Of a DNA stretch of 64,000 nucleotides, positions 53,308 through 62,750 are shown in pieces. The translations under genes were made by a program, and so were the position numbers. Below the pieces are notes generated by a model. That model was not told where the DNA came from. It saw only the letters and a list, made by a program, of their open reading frames with translations, and did not search any database. How positions within the stretch are numbered: position 1 is the stretch's first letter; every line of letters begins with the position of its first letter. Origin of the DNA: UBA6059 sp040219045 (GTDB taxonomy: Bacteria > Bacteroidota > Bacteroidia > Cytophagales > Cyclobacteriaceae); the NCBI GenBank assembly GCA_965229505.1, contig OZ245881.1:2666001-2730000 (forward strand). Direction: 5' to 3'.

Positions 53308-54594
53308 ATGAAAGTATTGATGTTAGGTTGGGAGTACCCTCCAAAAATCTCGGGAGGACTTGGTATAGCCAGCCAGGGACTAGCCAGGGGACTGACTCAA
53401 TCGGGCGTCAATGTAGACTTTATATTACCACAGACCAAAGGACTGACCTCTACCAAGCGACTTCAACTCCTTGATGCCAATGACTATCCTACCAAGGGCA
53501 CGGAGATCACCGATGTGCTTGAGGAGATTACTTCGGAAATCAGATATCTGGAGGTAGGCACCCGATTGATGCCATATCTCACACGAGTAGAGTTCGAGAA
53601 GATAGCCTATGAGACCACTCCCGTAAAAAAGCAAGTGGCCGAGGAGGTAGTACTTGAAAAAATCAATTTGAAAGGGGGGTATGGCCCTGATCTCTTGCAA
53701 GAGATCGCCAAGTATGCGCTCGCGGTGGTAAATGCCTGCAAAGGTGCGGAGTATGATGTCATCCATGCACATGACTGGATGACCTATCAAGCAGGAGTCA
53801 TGGCCAAGGCAGCTACCGGAGCTCCATTGGTGCTGCATGTGCACTCAACTGAGTATGATCGCAGCGCCTACCAGATTGACCCAAAAATATTCGAGTTAGA
53901 GAAAAAGGGACTGGAAAGAGCGGATGCGGTAGTGACTGTTTCCGATAGGGTAAAAAAAACCCTCACCAAGAAATATGGGCTGAAGCCGGCTATGGTGCAG
54001 GTAGTCCACAATGCAATATCTGCCACAGATGTGAAAAGTAAGAGGACGCCACGATCTATCAAGGAGGCGCCAAAGGTACTGTTCGTAGGAAGGCTGACCG
54101 AACAAAAAGGGCCATCCAGGTTTCTGGACATAGCGTTGGAACTGAGCCGACAATTCCCGGATGCTACTTTTACGATAGTTGGAGATGGACATTTGAGAAA
54201 CGAACTGGAGGCCAAGGCGGAACAATTCAGAATAGCGGATAAAGTCAAGTTCACCGGATTCCTTTCTCATCAGCGCACACTGAAAACGATGAGTACTCAC
54301 GACTTGCTGCTATTGCCGTCAGTGGCCGAACCCTTTAGTCTGGTCGCATTAGAAGGAGCGCTGGCCGGAGTGCCGGTGATCATTTCAAGAGAGGCCGGAG
54401 CGGCCGAACTGGTCAAGTCACTAAAGACGATTCCCTACTGGGATACACACACTTGGATCAAGGAAGCTGCGAGTATGCTGGACAAACCATCGAAAGCGAC
54501 GCAGTACATGCAGCGAATTCATACTGAAGTAAGGCGACTCAGCTGGAAGTTGGTAGGTGAGCAAATGAAGGATATTTACTCAAGTTTGAAGTAG
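53308..54594 (+). CDS. Glycosyltransferase, GT4/GT5 (glycogen-synthase-like)
   Basis: A 428-residue GT-B enzyme. The N-terminal MKVLMLGWEYPPKISGGLG with the nucleotide-sugar Lys-x-Gly-Gly-Leu variant, DVIHAHDWMTYQAGV, and the C-terminal VLFVGRLTEQKGPSRFLDIA and PSVAEPFSLVALEGALAGVPV segments with the catalytic E-x7-E are present. This matches a Bacteroidota branch related to glycogen/starch synthase. It is likely to use an ADP- or UDP-sugar in the cytoplasm. It is separated by 10 bp from the DAO oxidase gene downstream. Confidence 0.88.
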   Translation: MKVLMLGWEYPPKISGGLGIASQGLARGLTQSGVNVDFILPQTKGLTSTKRLQLLDANDYPTKGTEITDVLEEITSEIRYLEVGTRLMPYLTRVEFEKIAYETTPVKKQVAEEVVLEKINLKGGYGPDLLQEIAKYALAVVNACKGAEYDVIHAHDWMTYQAGVMAKAATGAPLVLHVHSTEYDRSAYQIDPKIFELEKKGLERADAVVTVSDRVKKTLTKKYGLKPAMVQVVHNAISATDVKSKRTPRSIKEAPKVLFVGRLTEQKGPSRFLDIALELSRQFPDATFTIVGDGHLRNELEAKAEQFRIADKVKFTGFLSHQRTLKTMSTHDLLLLPSVAEPFSLVALEGALAGVPVIISREAGAAELVKSLKTIPYWDTHTWIKEAASMLDKPSKATQYMQRIHTEVRRLSWKLVGEQMKDIYSSLK

Positions 54595-54604
54595 CCCTGA
54601 CTTG

Positions 54605-55729
54605 ATGCTAAGTTTCTGGGAAAAGAAGGAATACACACACTACGATTATGCTGTGATCGGAGCTGGCATCACAGGATTGTCGACGGCTATCTCACTTAAG
54701 GAGATGAGACCCACGGCGAGTGTCGTTGTACTGGAGCGGGGTTTTATGCCTACGGGGGCAAGTACCAAGAATGCCGGTTTCGCCTGTTTCGGGAGCCTTA
54801 CAGAGCTAATGACTGATATCGAGGCAATGGGAGAGGAGGCCATGCTGCAGCTCGTAATGGACCGCTGGCAGGGGCTGCAGTTGCTCAGGTCCAGGTTGGG
54901 TGATGCCACCATTGATCTCCAACTCAAAGGTGGGTATGAACTGATCTCCAAGGATCGGAAGGACTGTCTGGATCATCTTGGTCGAATGAACGAATTGCTG
55001 AAAGGTCATTTTGAGCAGGACGTATTCCAACTCCGGGATGACCTCCTACCGCAATTCGGATTTAACCGCGACCAAATTCATCATCTTATTCTCAATCCAC
55101 TGGAAGGTCAGATAGATACTGGTAAGATGATGAAGGCCTTGCAGGCAAAAGCTGCGAACTTAGGGGTGGAGCTTATTTTGAATGCACCGGTAGAGTCAAT
55201 TGAGAAAGGTCAGGTAATTGCACAATTGGCGGGTGGAGCAATGCACACCTTGAATGCAGGCCAGATAGCAGTCTGTACCAATGCATTTACCAAAAAGCTA
55301 CTTCCTGAACTACCACTAACACCGGGTCGCGGAATCGTATTGGTCACCAAACCCCTGGATCACCTTCCGTTTGAGGGTACATTTCACACGAACGAGGGGT
55401 ACGATTATTTTCGGGATTTTTACGGTAGGATCATCTATGGGGGCTCCAGGGATGTTGATTTTGAGAATGAGTCCACCACAGAGTTTGGTATCAACGAGAT
55501 CATACTAGAGGAGCTAAAGCGACGATTGACTACCACCATACTTGGGCATGACGAATATGAGATTGATTATGTATGGTCGGGTATCATGGCATTTGGTGAG
55601 GACAAAAGACCGGTCGTGAAGCGCATAGATGAGCATACAGTCGCAGGGGTCAGGTTAGGTGGTATGGGAGTGGCACTTGGGAGCCTGGTAGGTCAGAAGC
55701 TCGCTGAGCTACTCACTGCTGACACATGA
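54605..55729 (+). CDS. FAD-dependent oxidoreductase, DAO family
   Basis: A 374-residue flavoprotein. The dinucleotide-binding motif is YAVIGAGITGLSTAISLKEM at about 16-35, followed by the LERGFMPTGASTKNAGFACFG substrate-side segment typical of D-amino-acid and glycine oxidases, and a C-terminal GVRLGGMGVALGSLVGQ flavin-contact loop. The substrate (a secondary or D-amino acid) is not readable. ATG 54605 is used rather than the TTG one codon upstream. Confidence 0.9.
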   Translation: MLSFWEKKEYTHYDYAVIGAGITGLSTAISLKEMRPTASVVVLERGFMPTGASTKNAGFACFGSLTELMTDIEAMGEEAMLQLVMDRWQGLQLLRSRLGDATIDLQLKGGYELISKDRKDCLDHLGRMNELLKGHFEQDVFQLRDDLLPQFGFNRDQIHHLILNPLEGQIDTGKMMKALQAKAANLGVELILNAPVESIEKGQVIAQLAGGAMHTLNAGQIAVCTNAFTKKLLPELPLTPGRGIVLVTKPLDHLPFEGTFHTNEGYDYFRDFYGRIIYGGSRDVDFENESTTEFGINEIILEELKRRLTTTILGHDEYEIDYVWSGIMAFGEDKRPVVKRIDEHTVAGVRLGGMGVALGSLVGQKLAELLTADT

Positions 55730-55847
55730 GTACTATTTCTTTCAAGATTTCGGAAATAGGCTTTGCAGGTAGCTGGAGAGGTCGCGCTTAAATTCATTAA
55801 GGTTTTATTATCTTTCGTTTTTCATCCCATACTACAAATCAATTTTA

Positions 55848-57305
55848 ATGGACAAAGAGAAACGCCAACCTTCATTACTGGAGGCCTTCATTCCCATTAT
55901 TTTCCTGATCATCCTGCTCTCCTTCAACGTCAGTGTTTTTGGAGATGATGCGCTGGCAGGCAGCAATCAAATAGTGCTGATCTTGTCTACCGCTGTAGCG
56001 GCCCTTGTGGCCGCACGACTCGGTTTTGACTGGAATGAGCTTCAGGAAGGAATCGTGAAGAGTATCAGTTCTGCAATGACCTCTCTGCTGATCCTATTGT
56101 TGATAGGATCGTTGGCAGGTACTTGGTTGATCAGTGGGATCGTACCCGCAATGATCTACTATGGACTGCAAATCCTGAGTCCGGGGATTTTCTTGTTTGC
56201 CGCTTGCATCGTCTGTGCTATCGTAAGTATTGCTACGGGTAGCTCATGGACTACCGCTGCGACGGTTGGTATAGCCCTCATAGGTATCGGCAAGGCATTG
56301 GGTATTTCAGAAGGGCTTATTGCGGGAGCCATCCTCAGTGGCGCCTACTTCGGTGACAAGATGTCTCCACTATCAGATACGACCAACCTCGCCCCTGCGA
56401 TGGCAGGCACTGATCTTTTTACCCACATCAGGTACATGGCTTATACAACCTTTCCGTCAATCACCATTTCCCTGATACTTTTTCTAATTATTGGCTTTAG
56501 CTCAGGAAGTGATGGAGCTATTTCCAACACAGCTGTGATGCTTAGTGCCATCGAGTCTAAGTTCAATATCACCGCCTTGTTATTCATAGTGCCTATTGTG
56601 GTGGTGGTGCTGATCGTAAGAAAGACCCCAGCTATTCCCGCGTTGCTGGTGGGTACGCTGTTGGGAGGAGTTTTTGCCTTGATTTTCCAACCCAATATTG
56701 TGCGGGAGGTGGCAGGCATCAGCGGCAGCACGCTTGATGTGATGTTTGTAGGCGTGATGAAGGCGCTCTACGGCTCTGTCGCCGTGTCTACCGACAATGA
56801 CATGGTCAACGAACTTTTGAGCTCGGGAGGTATGTACGGCATGTTGGGTACCATCTGGCTGATCCTATCGGCAATGGCCTTTGGAGGGGTCATGGAGAAA
56901 GCCGGACTCTTGAAGCGTATCGCCTCAGCTGTTATTTCACTTGTTAACAGTACCGGATCATTGATTGCCTCTACTGTCGGCACTTGTGTATTTTTCAACA
57001 TTACAGCATCTGACCAGTACTTAGCAATAGTCGTTCCCGGTAGGATGTACGCTGATATCTACCGCGAAAGAGGGCTGGCTGCTCAGAATCTTAGCCGAAC
57101 TTTAGAAGATAGCGGAACGGTCACCTCGGTATTGATCCCATGGAATACTTGCGGCGCATATCACTCTACAGTGCTCGGAGTAGGTACATTGGCCTATGCC
57201 CCATACTGCTTTTTCAATATCATTAGTCCATTTATGACCATACTCTTTGCTTACCTCAATATCAGAATCAAAAGATTGGTGGGTGCTGAAAAGGTAGCCG
57301 CTTAA
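55848..57305 (+). CDS. nhaC: Na+/H+ antiporter, NhaC family
   Basis: A 485-residue membrane protein with about 12 helices and the family landmarks SSWTTAATVGIALIGIGKAL, AGAILSGAYFGDKMSPLSDT (quoted in part) and, late in the protein, SRTLEDSGTVTSVLIPWNTCG. The Asp-Lys-Met-Ser-Pro-Leu-Ser-Asp-Thr-Thr motif is diagnostic of NhaC-type antiporters. It extrudes sodium in exchange for protons, fitting a marine or saline habitat. Its stop codon overlaps the following exonuclease start by one base. Confidence 0.93.
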   Translation: MDKEKRQPSLLEAFIPIIFLIILLSFNVSVFGDDALAGSNQIVLILSTAVAALVAARLGFDWNELQEGIVKSISSAMTSLLILLLIGSLAGTWLISGIVPAMIYYGLQILSPGIFLFAACIVCAIVSIATGSSWTTAATVGIALIGIGKALGISEGLIAGAILSGAYFGDKMSPLSDTTNLAPAMAGTDLFTHIRYMAYTTFPSITISLILFLIIGFSSGSDGAISNTAVMLSAIESKFNITALLFIVPIVVVVLIVRKTPAIPALLVGTLLGGVFALIFQPNIVREVAGISGSTLDVMFVGVMKALYGSVAVSTDNDMVNELLSSGGMYGMLGTIWLILSAMAFGGVMEKAGLLKRIASAVISLVNSTGSLIASTVGTCVFFNITASDQYLAIVVPGRMYADIYRERGLAAQNLSRTLEDSGTVTSVLIPWNTCGAYHSTVLGVGTLAYAPYCFFNIISPFMTILFAYLNIRIKRLVGAEKVAA

Positions 57306-57892
57306 TGTATCCTGAGAAAATCACAAAAGATGAGGTCAATGAGCTACCTCTGATCAAGTATGAAGGGCCAATTGCCTTGATTGACAAGGAAGAGGACTAT
57401 AAGAAAGCACTTTCAGAATTGAGAAAAGCCACTGTTATTGGCTTTGACACAGAGACACGGCCAGCTTTCAAGAAGGGCCAGTCCTTCGATGTGGCGTTGA
57501 TACAGCTGGCGATCCCGGGGATTGTTTTTCTGATAAGGCTCAACTTACTTGGACTGAGAGACGGCCTTATCGGGATATTTGAGAACCCTGATATCAGGAA
57601 AGTCGGGATTAGCATCCGAGATGACATTATTGACCTTCAAAAGATGAATTCGTTTACGCCACAGAACGTATTTGAGATCAATGATGCGACAGCCAATATA
57701 GGGATCGTAAACCAGGGCGTCAGAAATCTTTCCGGGATTATTCTGGAGTCCAGAATCTCTAAAAGCCAGCAGACATCTAACTGGGAGAACCCTACGCTTC
57801 ATCCGAAGCAACAAGTCTACGCAGCTACTGACGCTTGGGTATGCCTTGAGATTTATGAGAAGCTGTTGAGACAGGGTTTTATAGAAGACTGA
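57305..57892 (+). CDS. 3'-5' exonuclease domain protein (RNase D-like)
   Basis: A 195-residue DnaQ-like exonuclease domain without accessory domains. ExoI is VIGFDTETRPAF (Asp-Glu), ExoII lies in KVGISIRDDIIDL, and ExoIII in HPKQQVYAATDAWVCLEIY (Tyr-x3-Asp). It has the size of the Werner-type single-domain exonucleases common in Bacteroidota. The N-terminal EVNELPLIKYEGPI is family-typical. Start overlaps nhaC by one base (TAATG). It converges on yigZ with a 14-bp overlap. Confidence 0.9.
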   Translation: MYPEKITKDEVNELPLIKYEGPIALIDKEEDYKKALSELRKATVIGFDTETRPAFKKGQSFDVALIQLAIPGIVFLIRLNLLGLRDGLIGIFENPDIRKVGISIRDDIIDLQKMNSFTPQNVFEINDATANIGIVNQGVRNLSGIILESRISKSQQTSNWENPTLHPKQQVYAATDAWVCLEIYEKLLRQGFIED

Positions 57893-58475
57893 CCTTGATC
57901 AGACTGTTGAGCGCGAATGCTTCCGGAAGCCGATCCGCCTGACTTTTGAGTATCTCTCCCTGGATCAAACAATCTGAGGTAAACTCTTGATTCATGATGT
58001 CTACAGGCAGTTCGTTGAGTTTGCGCATCACCTCGTTGGTCTCAGTATAGGGGAATCGTACTTCAATCTTTTGAGTGATTTTCTTTTCAACTATGTTAGC
58101 ATTTTCAAGGGCAGCAGTCGCTGCGGTACGGTAGGCGTGGATCAACCCACCAACTCCGAGTTTGGTGCCACCAAAGTATCTGACAACCACTATTAGCGTG
58201 TTGAGGACATCAAAAGACTTAATCTGTCCTAGAATGGGATCTCCTGCCGAGTGATTGGGCTCCCCGTCATCATTGGCTCTTGTCCGCACCTCATCAATAC
58301 CTAGACTGTAAGCATAGCAGTGGTGCCGTGCATCATAGTACTGCTTTCGCAATTCCGATAGGTGCTCGCTCACCTCCTCCTCGGAGCTAGCTGCCAGCGC
58401 TACCGCAATGAATTTACTGCCCCTTTCTTTGTAAAAGCCTTCTCCAGAGCGCCCTATGGTCAGGTAGGTGTCCAT
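57879..58475 (-). CDS. YigZ/IMPACT-family protein
   Basis: A 198-residue protein with the UPF0029 core: YKERGSKFIAVALAASSEEE, YYDARHHCYAYSLG, NDDGEPNHSAGDPILGQI and VVVRYFGGTKLGVGGLIHAY. The C-terminal 70 residues form the DUF1949 ferredoxin-like domain. Homologues are linked to translation control (IMPACT) or have an uncertain proline-dipeptidase assignment; neither can be settled here. Its start codon directly abuts the stop of the upstream TPR gene, so they are cotranslated. Confidence 0.93.
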   Translation of the reverse strand: MDTYLTIGRSGEGFYKERGSKFIAVALAASSEEEVSEHLSELRKQYYDARHHCYAYSLGIDEVRTRANDDGEPNHSAGDPILGQIKSFDVLNTLIVVVRYFGGTKLGVGGLIHAYRTAATAALENANIVEKKITQKIEVRFPYTETNEVMRKLNELPVDIMNQEFTSDCLIQGEILKSQADRLPEAFALNSLIKVSLL

Positions 58476-59600
58476 CTACAATTCCTTCAGATATCTCTTG
58501 GCTTCCTTTTCGATCATGTCATTATCATTAATCGACATGGCCTTTTCAAAATTGGTTCTGGCGGCTTCTTTATTATTATTCTGCAAATCTATCCTGCCTA
58601 ATCCCAGATAGGCGATGGCCTCATAATAGGAGCCCTTGTCCGTAAGCTTGCCGGTGGCAAGCGCGTCATTGTAAAACCTGGCTGCCGGTTCTTTTGCCTT
58701 GATCCACTTTTCCAGTAGGTAACCTTTCATGCTCTGTCCCAGAAGGAGGTAGTAGGGATTGTCTGCATCAAGGAATCTCTCTGCGATTGGCTCTGCCAAC
58801 TCAAACTCATTATACATGATGTAGCATTCAAGCAACTTGGCCTTAAAGTATTGGTTGTTGGGATACTGATCAGTCAGTCGGAGTAAGTAGTCTTTGGCCT
58901 TCACAGGCTCCATCTCGTAGCGCAGGTAGATATAGCTCAAGTAGAGATGGGCCTCTACATTGGAGAGCACCGCCTTTTGAGTGGCTGTGTGAATCTGTTC
59001 CAGGCCCAACTCGATATCACCACTTCTGAAGAACCACAGGAAGGGTTTGTAGATTGGATGACGCTGAGGGTACTTCTCTCTGAAATAATTGTAGATACCT
59101 GTTGTCAGGTAGAATTCTGGATACTCTTCGACCAGATCAAACCCAGACTTGATGAGGCCATAAGTCTTTCTTGCCTCACCCAATGCTTTCATGTAATTGC
59201 CATCATCTGCATAATATTCTGCGAGCATTCCCCTGGCGGACATCTCAAAAAAGACTCCTTCCGCGTGATCTTTGTTTGCATCAAGTAACTTTTGGGCGGC
59301 TGTGATTGATTCCTGAAGCAGTGCTTCATGCTTTGCAAATTCCGGTAGGGAAGTCTTCATAGGAAAAACGGACCAGCTAATGGCCAAAGCCCGCATCATC
59401 GGAACCACTGGATGTCCGGGAAGTTGCTCGCTCACCTTGACAATGATCAACTCGGCAGAGTCTGGCTGTTGATTGTAGATAAATCGTGTGCCTTGCTTGA
59501 CCAGTTTGATATTGTCAGGGTCATCAAATAGCGCATATTGAGCTGACACACTGTGCTCAAAAAATAGCAGAATGGCTGATAGTAGTACCCTAAGGATCAT
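58476..59600 (-). CDS. Secreted TPR-repeat protein of unknown function
   Basis: A 374-residue protein with a signal peptide (ILRVLLSAILLFFEHSVSAQ) and helical repeats through most of its length; clear TPR-type units include LTDQYPNNQYFKAKLLECYI and EAIAYLGLGRIDLQNNNKEAARTNFEKAM (quoted in part). It is likely a periplasmic scaffold. The start at 59600 is preferred because an upstream Met at 59651 adds a 17-residue polar leader before the signal peptide. Confidence 0.8.
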   Translation of the reverse strand: MILRVLLSAILLFFEHSVSAQYALFDDPDNIKLVKQGTRFIYNQQPDSAELIIVKVSEQLPGHPVVPMMRALAISWSVFPMKTSLPEFAKHEALLQESITAAQKLLDANKDHAEGVFFEMSARGMLAEYYADDGNYMKALGEARKTYGLIKSGFDLVEEYPEFYLTTGIYNYFREKYPQRHPIYKPFLWFFRSGDIELGLEQIHTATQKAVLSNVEAHLYLSYIYLRYEMEPVKAKDYLLRLTDQYPNNQYFKAKLLECYIMYNEFELAEPIAERFLDADNPYYLLLGQSMKGYLLEKWIKAKEPAARFYNDALATGKLTDKGSYYEAIAYLGLGRIDLQNNNKEAARTNFEKAMSINDNDMIEKEAKRYLKEL

Positions 59601-59694
59601 TGATGTCGATTGTGAGATAGATCGTTTCCCGCGATTGGTTCCATGAAACACTAACAGATTCTGACAAACATAATTGTTTTACTTTAGCTGAAGT

Positions 59695-60603
59695 ATGTCT
59701 ACAGCGGCTTCTTTTGAGGTAATTGATGGGTGGGGTGAGATGCCTGGAAAGCTTCTTTTCGATCCAATTCTTTATAACCAGAATGCATTTATCGAGCTGA
59801 AAGACTACCATAGTCAGAAAACTTTTTTGGCGCTTGATCAAAGAGGTCAAATATTGGCTCGATTGCGGCTTGCAAGGTCGCACAAAGATGCTAATTGGAC
59901 TAGTCTACCAGGAGCGCCTTTTGGGGGTATTGAAGCCACCTCCCGGTACAACAGCCTTGATTTTTTGATTTACATAAAATCTCAGTTCAGAAGCGACGAG
60001 GTGATAGAGTTAAGAGCATCACCGGCTATCTATGCTGATCATCATCAAGCTATAATAAAGGCAGGGTTCAGTATATCTGGAGAAGAGATAAATCATCATA
60101 TATCCTTAATCTCCGATGTACTCTTGCATACCATGGAGGTGCGTAGGCTGAAAAAAGCTGAAGAGGCTGGATGTATATTCAAGAAGTGGCCCTTGGATGG
60201 GGAAGGCGCAACAAAACTCCATGTCTTTATTTCGGATTGTAGAAAAGCTCAAGGTCTTTCGATTAATATCAGTGAGCGAGATTTTAAAAGAACTATTGAT
60301 GCTCTGCTGTCTGCCTATCAGGCTTATGTTGTGGAGCTGGAGAACCAGATACTTGCAGCTACTGTGGTGGTCAAAGTGACAAATGATATCGCCTACAATT
60401 ATCTACCAGCTTCTGACAAGGCCTATCATCACCTGAGTCCTATGGTGCTATTGATGGAGAGGCTCTATAAGGAGCTGAGGAATCAAGGATTCAAGACTCT
60501 GGACTGGGGAGTTACATCGATAGATGGAGCTGAACAAAAATCCCTTGCCAGGTTTAAAGAGGCGATGGGGGCGGTGAGGGGCAGGAAGCTTACTTATTGC
60601 TAA
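59695..60603 (+). CDS. FemAB/GNAT-like acyltransferase
   Basis: A 302-residue protein with the two-lobed FemAB/BioF2-type GNAT layout: an N-terminal lobe (KTFLALDQRGQILARLRLARS; TSLPGAPFGGIE) and a C-terminal lobe with YVVELENQILAATVVVKVTNDIAYNY (partly quoted), followed by the DWGVTSIDGAEQKSLARFKEAMGA stretch typical of this group. Such proteins acylate peptidoglycan precursors, polysaccharides or protein lipids. It sits at the edge of a polysaccharide-type glycosyltransferase cluster and overlaps the next convergent gene by 4 bp. Confidence 0.75.
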   Translation: MSTAASFEVIDGWGEMPGKLLFDPILYNQNAFIELKDYHSQKTFLALDQRGQILARLRLARSHKDANWTSLPGAPFGGIEATSRYNSLDFLIYIKSQFRSDEVIELRASPAIYADHHQAIIKAGFSISGEEINHHISLISDVLLHTMEVRRLKKAEEAGCIFKKWPLDGEGATKLHVFISDCRKAQGLSINISERDFKRTIDALLSAYQAYVVELENQILAATVVVKVTNDIAYNYLPASDKAYHHLSPMVLLMERLYKELRNQGFKTLDWGVTSIDGAEQKSLARFKEAMGAVRGRKLTYC

Positions 60604-61775
60604 GTTTTATTTGAATGCACGTTTTCGTAAACGGCCATGATCTGCTGGCATATCATTTTGCTCGAGTATTTTTCAAGGAAGGTTTTCCTGATATGCTTTT
60701 CATCGAATGACTGATAGTTATTCATCATTTTCTCAGTCGCCAACCTGAGCGCTTCTTCATCGTTTGGAGAAGTTAGTAGCCCGGTTCGAGAAGTGACCAT
60801 CTCAGGAATACCGCCAACGGCTGTAGCCAGGACAGGCAGTCCTGAAGCCATAGCTTCAATAATTACAAGCGGGTTATTGTCGAAGTGGGAGGGTAATATT
60901 AAAAACGCACTAGTTCGAAGATGCTCGCTGATTTCCGACTTTGTGAGTTCACCGGTCCATTGGATAGACGGGTGTTCCAATTGTCCAGTTAGTGGGCCGT
61001 CTCCAATAAGCTTTAGCTGCCAGTCAGGGTATTTTTCAGAAATTCTTGGCCATACCTGTAGCAGCTCTGGTATGCCCTTTTCTTTTACCATACGACCGAC
61101 AAATGTTATGGTATTACCGGGCTTTCTAATCCTACCCATAAAATGATCCTCCTCAATGAGGTTGGGGATAACAAGGGGCTCTGAACGAGAGTATGGTTTT
61201 ATTTTTTGAGCCAGGTCACCGCTTACTGAGATTACCTGGGAAGCTTTTTTTAAGGCCTCTTTCATAGGCAGAATAGGCGCACCACTGCCGTCTTGAAGGG
61301 AAGAAAAAGGAAAAGGCCCCATGTGCTCCGTAATAACATAGGGCACATCAAATTCTGCTGATAAGCGCATTGCGATCACACCGGCAGGATGACTCACGTG
61401 GGCATGAATCACGTCGATCTTTCCAAACTTGTTCTCGAAGGCTAGTAGGTTTTCGCGATTGGCTTTGATGATTTGAGATAGGTTCCCGTTACGCCATTTG
61501 CGGGTCCAGGTGAAAGCAGGGGTGAAGTACTCGTACGCATTCGTACTTAGTTGCTTAGAGTAGCTTTTTTTGCGTAAGCCTTCAAGCTTGGATGATAATC
61601 TCCACAAATTGGCTTTATCCCACCAGAGTGAGCGGTCGTGTGATCCCCACAGGCTGACCGCAAAATTGCTTTGTGGAAAGTACTGAGCCATGGCAGACAC
61701 CTGCTCTTTTATAAATATTCCTGTGATGGGAAAGTAAGCTGTAGGGTACCAGGAAGGGATTATCAGCACATTCAT
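60600..61775 (-). CDS. Glycosyltransferase family 4
   Basis: A 391-residue GT-B enzyme. MNVLIIPSWYPTAYFPITGIF begins the acceptor-binding lobe (start set at 61775; a ten-codon extension is possible), IDVIHAHVSHPAGVIAMRLS and the donor-lobe sequences ITFVGRMVKEKGIPELLQVW and LPSHFDNNPLVIIEAMASGLPV (quoted in part) with the E-x7-E catalytic pair are clear. It is a retaining transferase of the type found in exopolysaccharide or O-antigen assembly. It is divergent from a GT2 gene. Confidence 0.9.
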   Translation of the reverse strand: MNVLIIPSWYPTAYFPITGIFIKEQVSAMAQYFPQSNFAVSLWGSHDRSLWWDKANLWRLSSKLEGLRKKSYSKQLSTNAYEYFTPAFTWTRKWRNGNLSQIIKANRENLLAFENKFGKIDVIHAHVSHPAGVIAMRLSAEFDVPYVITEHMGPFPFSSLQDGSGAPILPMKEALKKASQVISVSGDLAQKIKPYSRSEPLVIPNLIEEDHFMGRIRKPGNTITFVGRMVKEKGIPELLQVWPRISEKYPDWQLKLIGDGPLTGQLEHPSIQWTGELTKSEISEHLRTSAFLILPSHFDNNPLVIIEAMASGLPVLATAVGGIPEMVTSRTGLLTSPNDEEALRLATEKMMNNYQSFDEKHIRKTFLEKYSSKMICQQIMAVYENVHSNKT

Positions 61776-61865
61776 CGGCATCAAATCTACAGAGTCCTGT
61801 GACACTAGGAAACATAAAGCTTAAGCTGTGTTAATTTTATGGATTGAATATTCAGCCCCTCTGAT

Positions 61866-62750
61866 ATGTCCCTCCCCAAAACATCTATCATTTGCCTTTG
61901 CTACAATCATGAGTCCTATGTTGAGAAGGCTATTGATTCGGCCTTTGGGCAGGACTATGAAAATATTGAAGTCATAGCGGTGGACGATTGTAGTATGGAC
62001 AAGAGTAGGGATGTTCTTTCTGACCTTACCAGAAAATATCCCGGTCTACTACTTACCTCCAACTCAGCCAACCTAGGCAATTGTGCCTCCTTCAATAAGG
62101 CTTTTAATCAATCTACCGGTGATTATATCATTGACTTGGCCGGGGATGACATCTTAGCTCCTGACAGGGTCACTGTTGGAGTGAATGTGCTAGAGTCTGA
62201 GAGCGATGACATTGGCGTTCATTATTGTGATCACGAGTGGATAGACCCTACCGGAAAATCATTGGGATACCAATACGAGAGAAGCAAGGATGGAAGCTTA
62301 AGAAATCCACCACCGTCTGGAGATATTTACGTCGATGTACTTGAGCGATATTTCATCAGTGCGCCCACTATGATGATCCGCAGGCAGGTGCTGGAGCAGC
62401 TAGGCGGATATGACGAAACTTTGTCATATGAAGATTTTGACTTTTGGGTCAGATCTTCCAGAAGGTGGAAATACAAATTCTCTAGTGAAGTGCTGGTTAA
62501 GAAAAGGGTCCTCCAAAGTTCACTTTCTAAAAAGCAGTTCCGTTTTGGAAGTCAGCACGATCGAAGCACTTTTCAGGTATGTCAAAAGGCATTCAAGCTC
62601 AATAAAAGCATTCAGGAACATAATGCATTGAGAAGGCGAATCAGCTATGAAAGAAAGCACGCAATCGCCAGTGGAAATCTAAAACTGGCTAAGGATTATC
62701 ATAGCTTAATTGGGGAGATAGATTTGCTCCTGAAGTCGCTCAAATATTAG
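61866..62750 (+). CDS. Glycosyltransferase family 2
   Basis: A 294-residue GT-A enzyme with the family start SIICLCYNHESYVEKAIDSA, the nucleotide-binding EVIAVDDCSMDKS, the DXD-equivalent DLAGDDILAPDRV and the acceptor-side Gly-Gly-Tyr-Asp-Glu and EDFDFWVRSSR segments. The C-terminal 90 residues are helical. It is an inverting transferase likely active at the membrane in cell-surface polysaccharide synthesis, near another glycosyltransferase and a FemAB-like enzyme. It overlaps rsgA by 4 bp at the 3' end. Confidence 0.9.
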   Translation: MSLPKTSIICLCYNHESYVEKAIDSAFGQDYENIEVIAVDDCSMDKSRDVLSDLTRKYPGLLLTSNSANLGNCASFNKAFNQSTGDYIIDLAGDDILAPDRVTVGVNVLESESDDIGVHYCDHEWIDPTGKSLGYQYERSKDGSLRNPPPSGDIYVDVLERYFISAPTMMIRRQVLEQLGGYDETLSYEDFDFWVRSSRRWKYKFSSEVLVKKRVLQSSLSKKQFRFGSQHDRSTFQVCQKAFKLNKSIQEHNALRRRISYERKHAIASGNLKLAKDYHSLIGEIDLLLKSLKY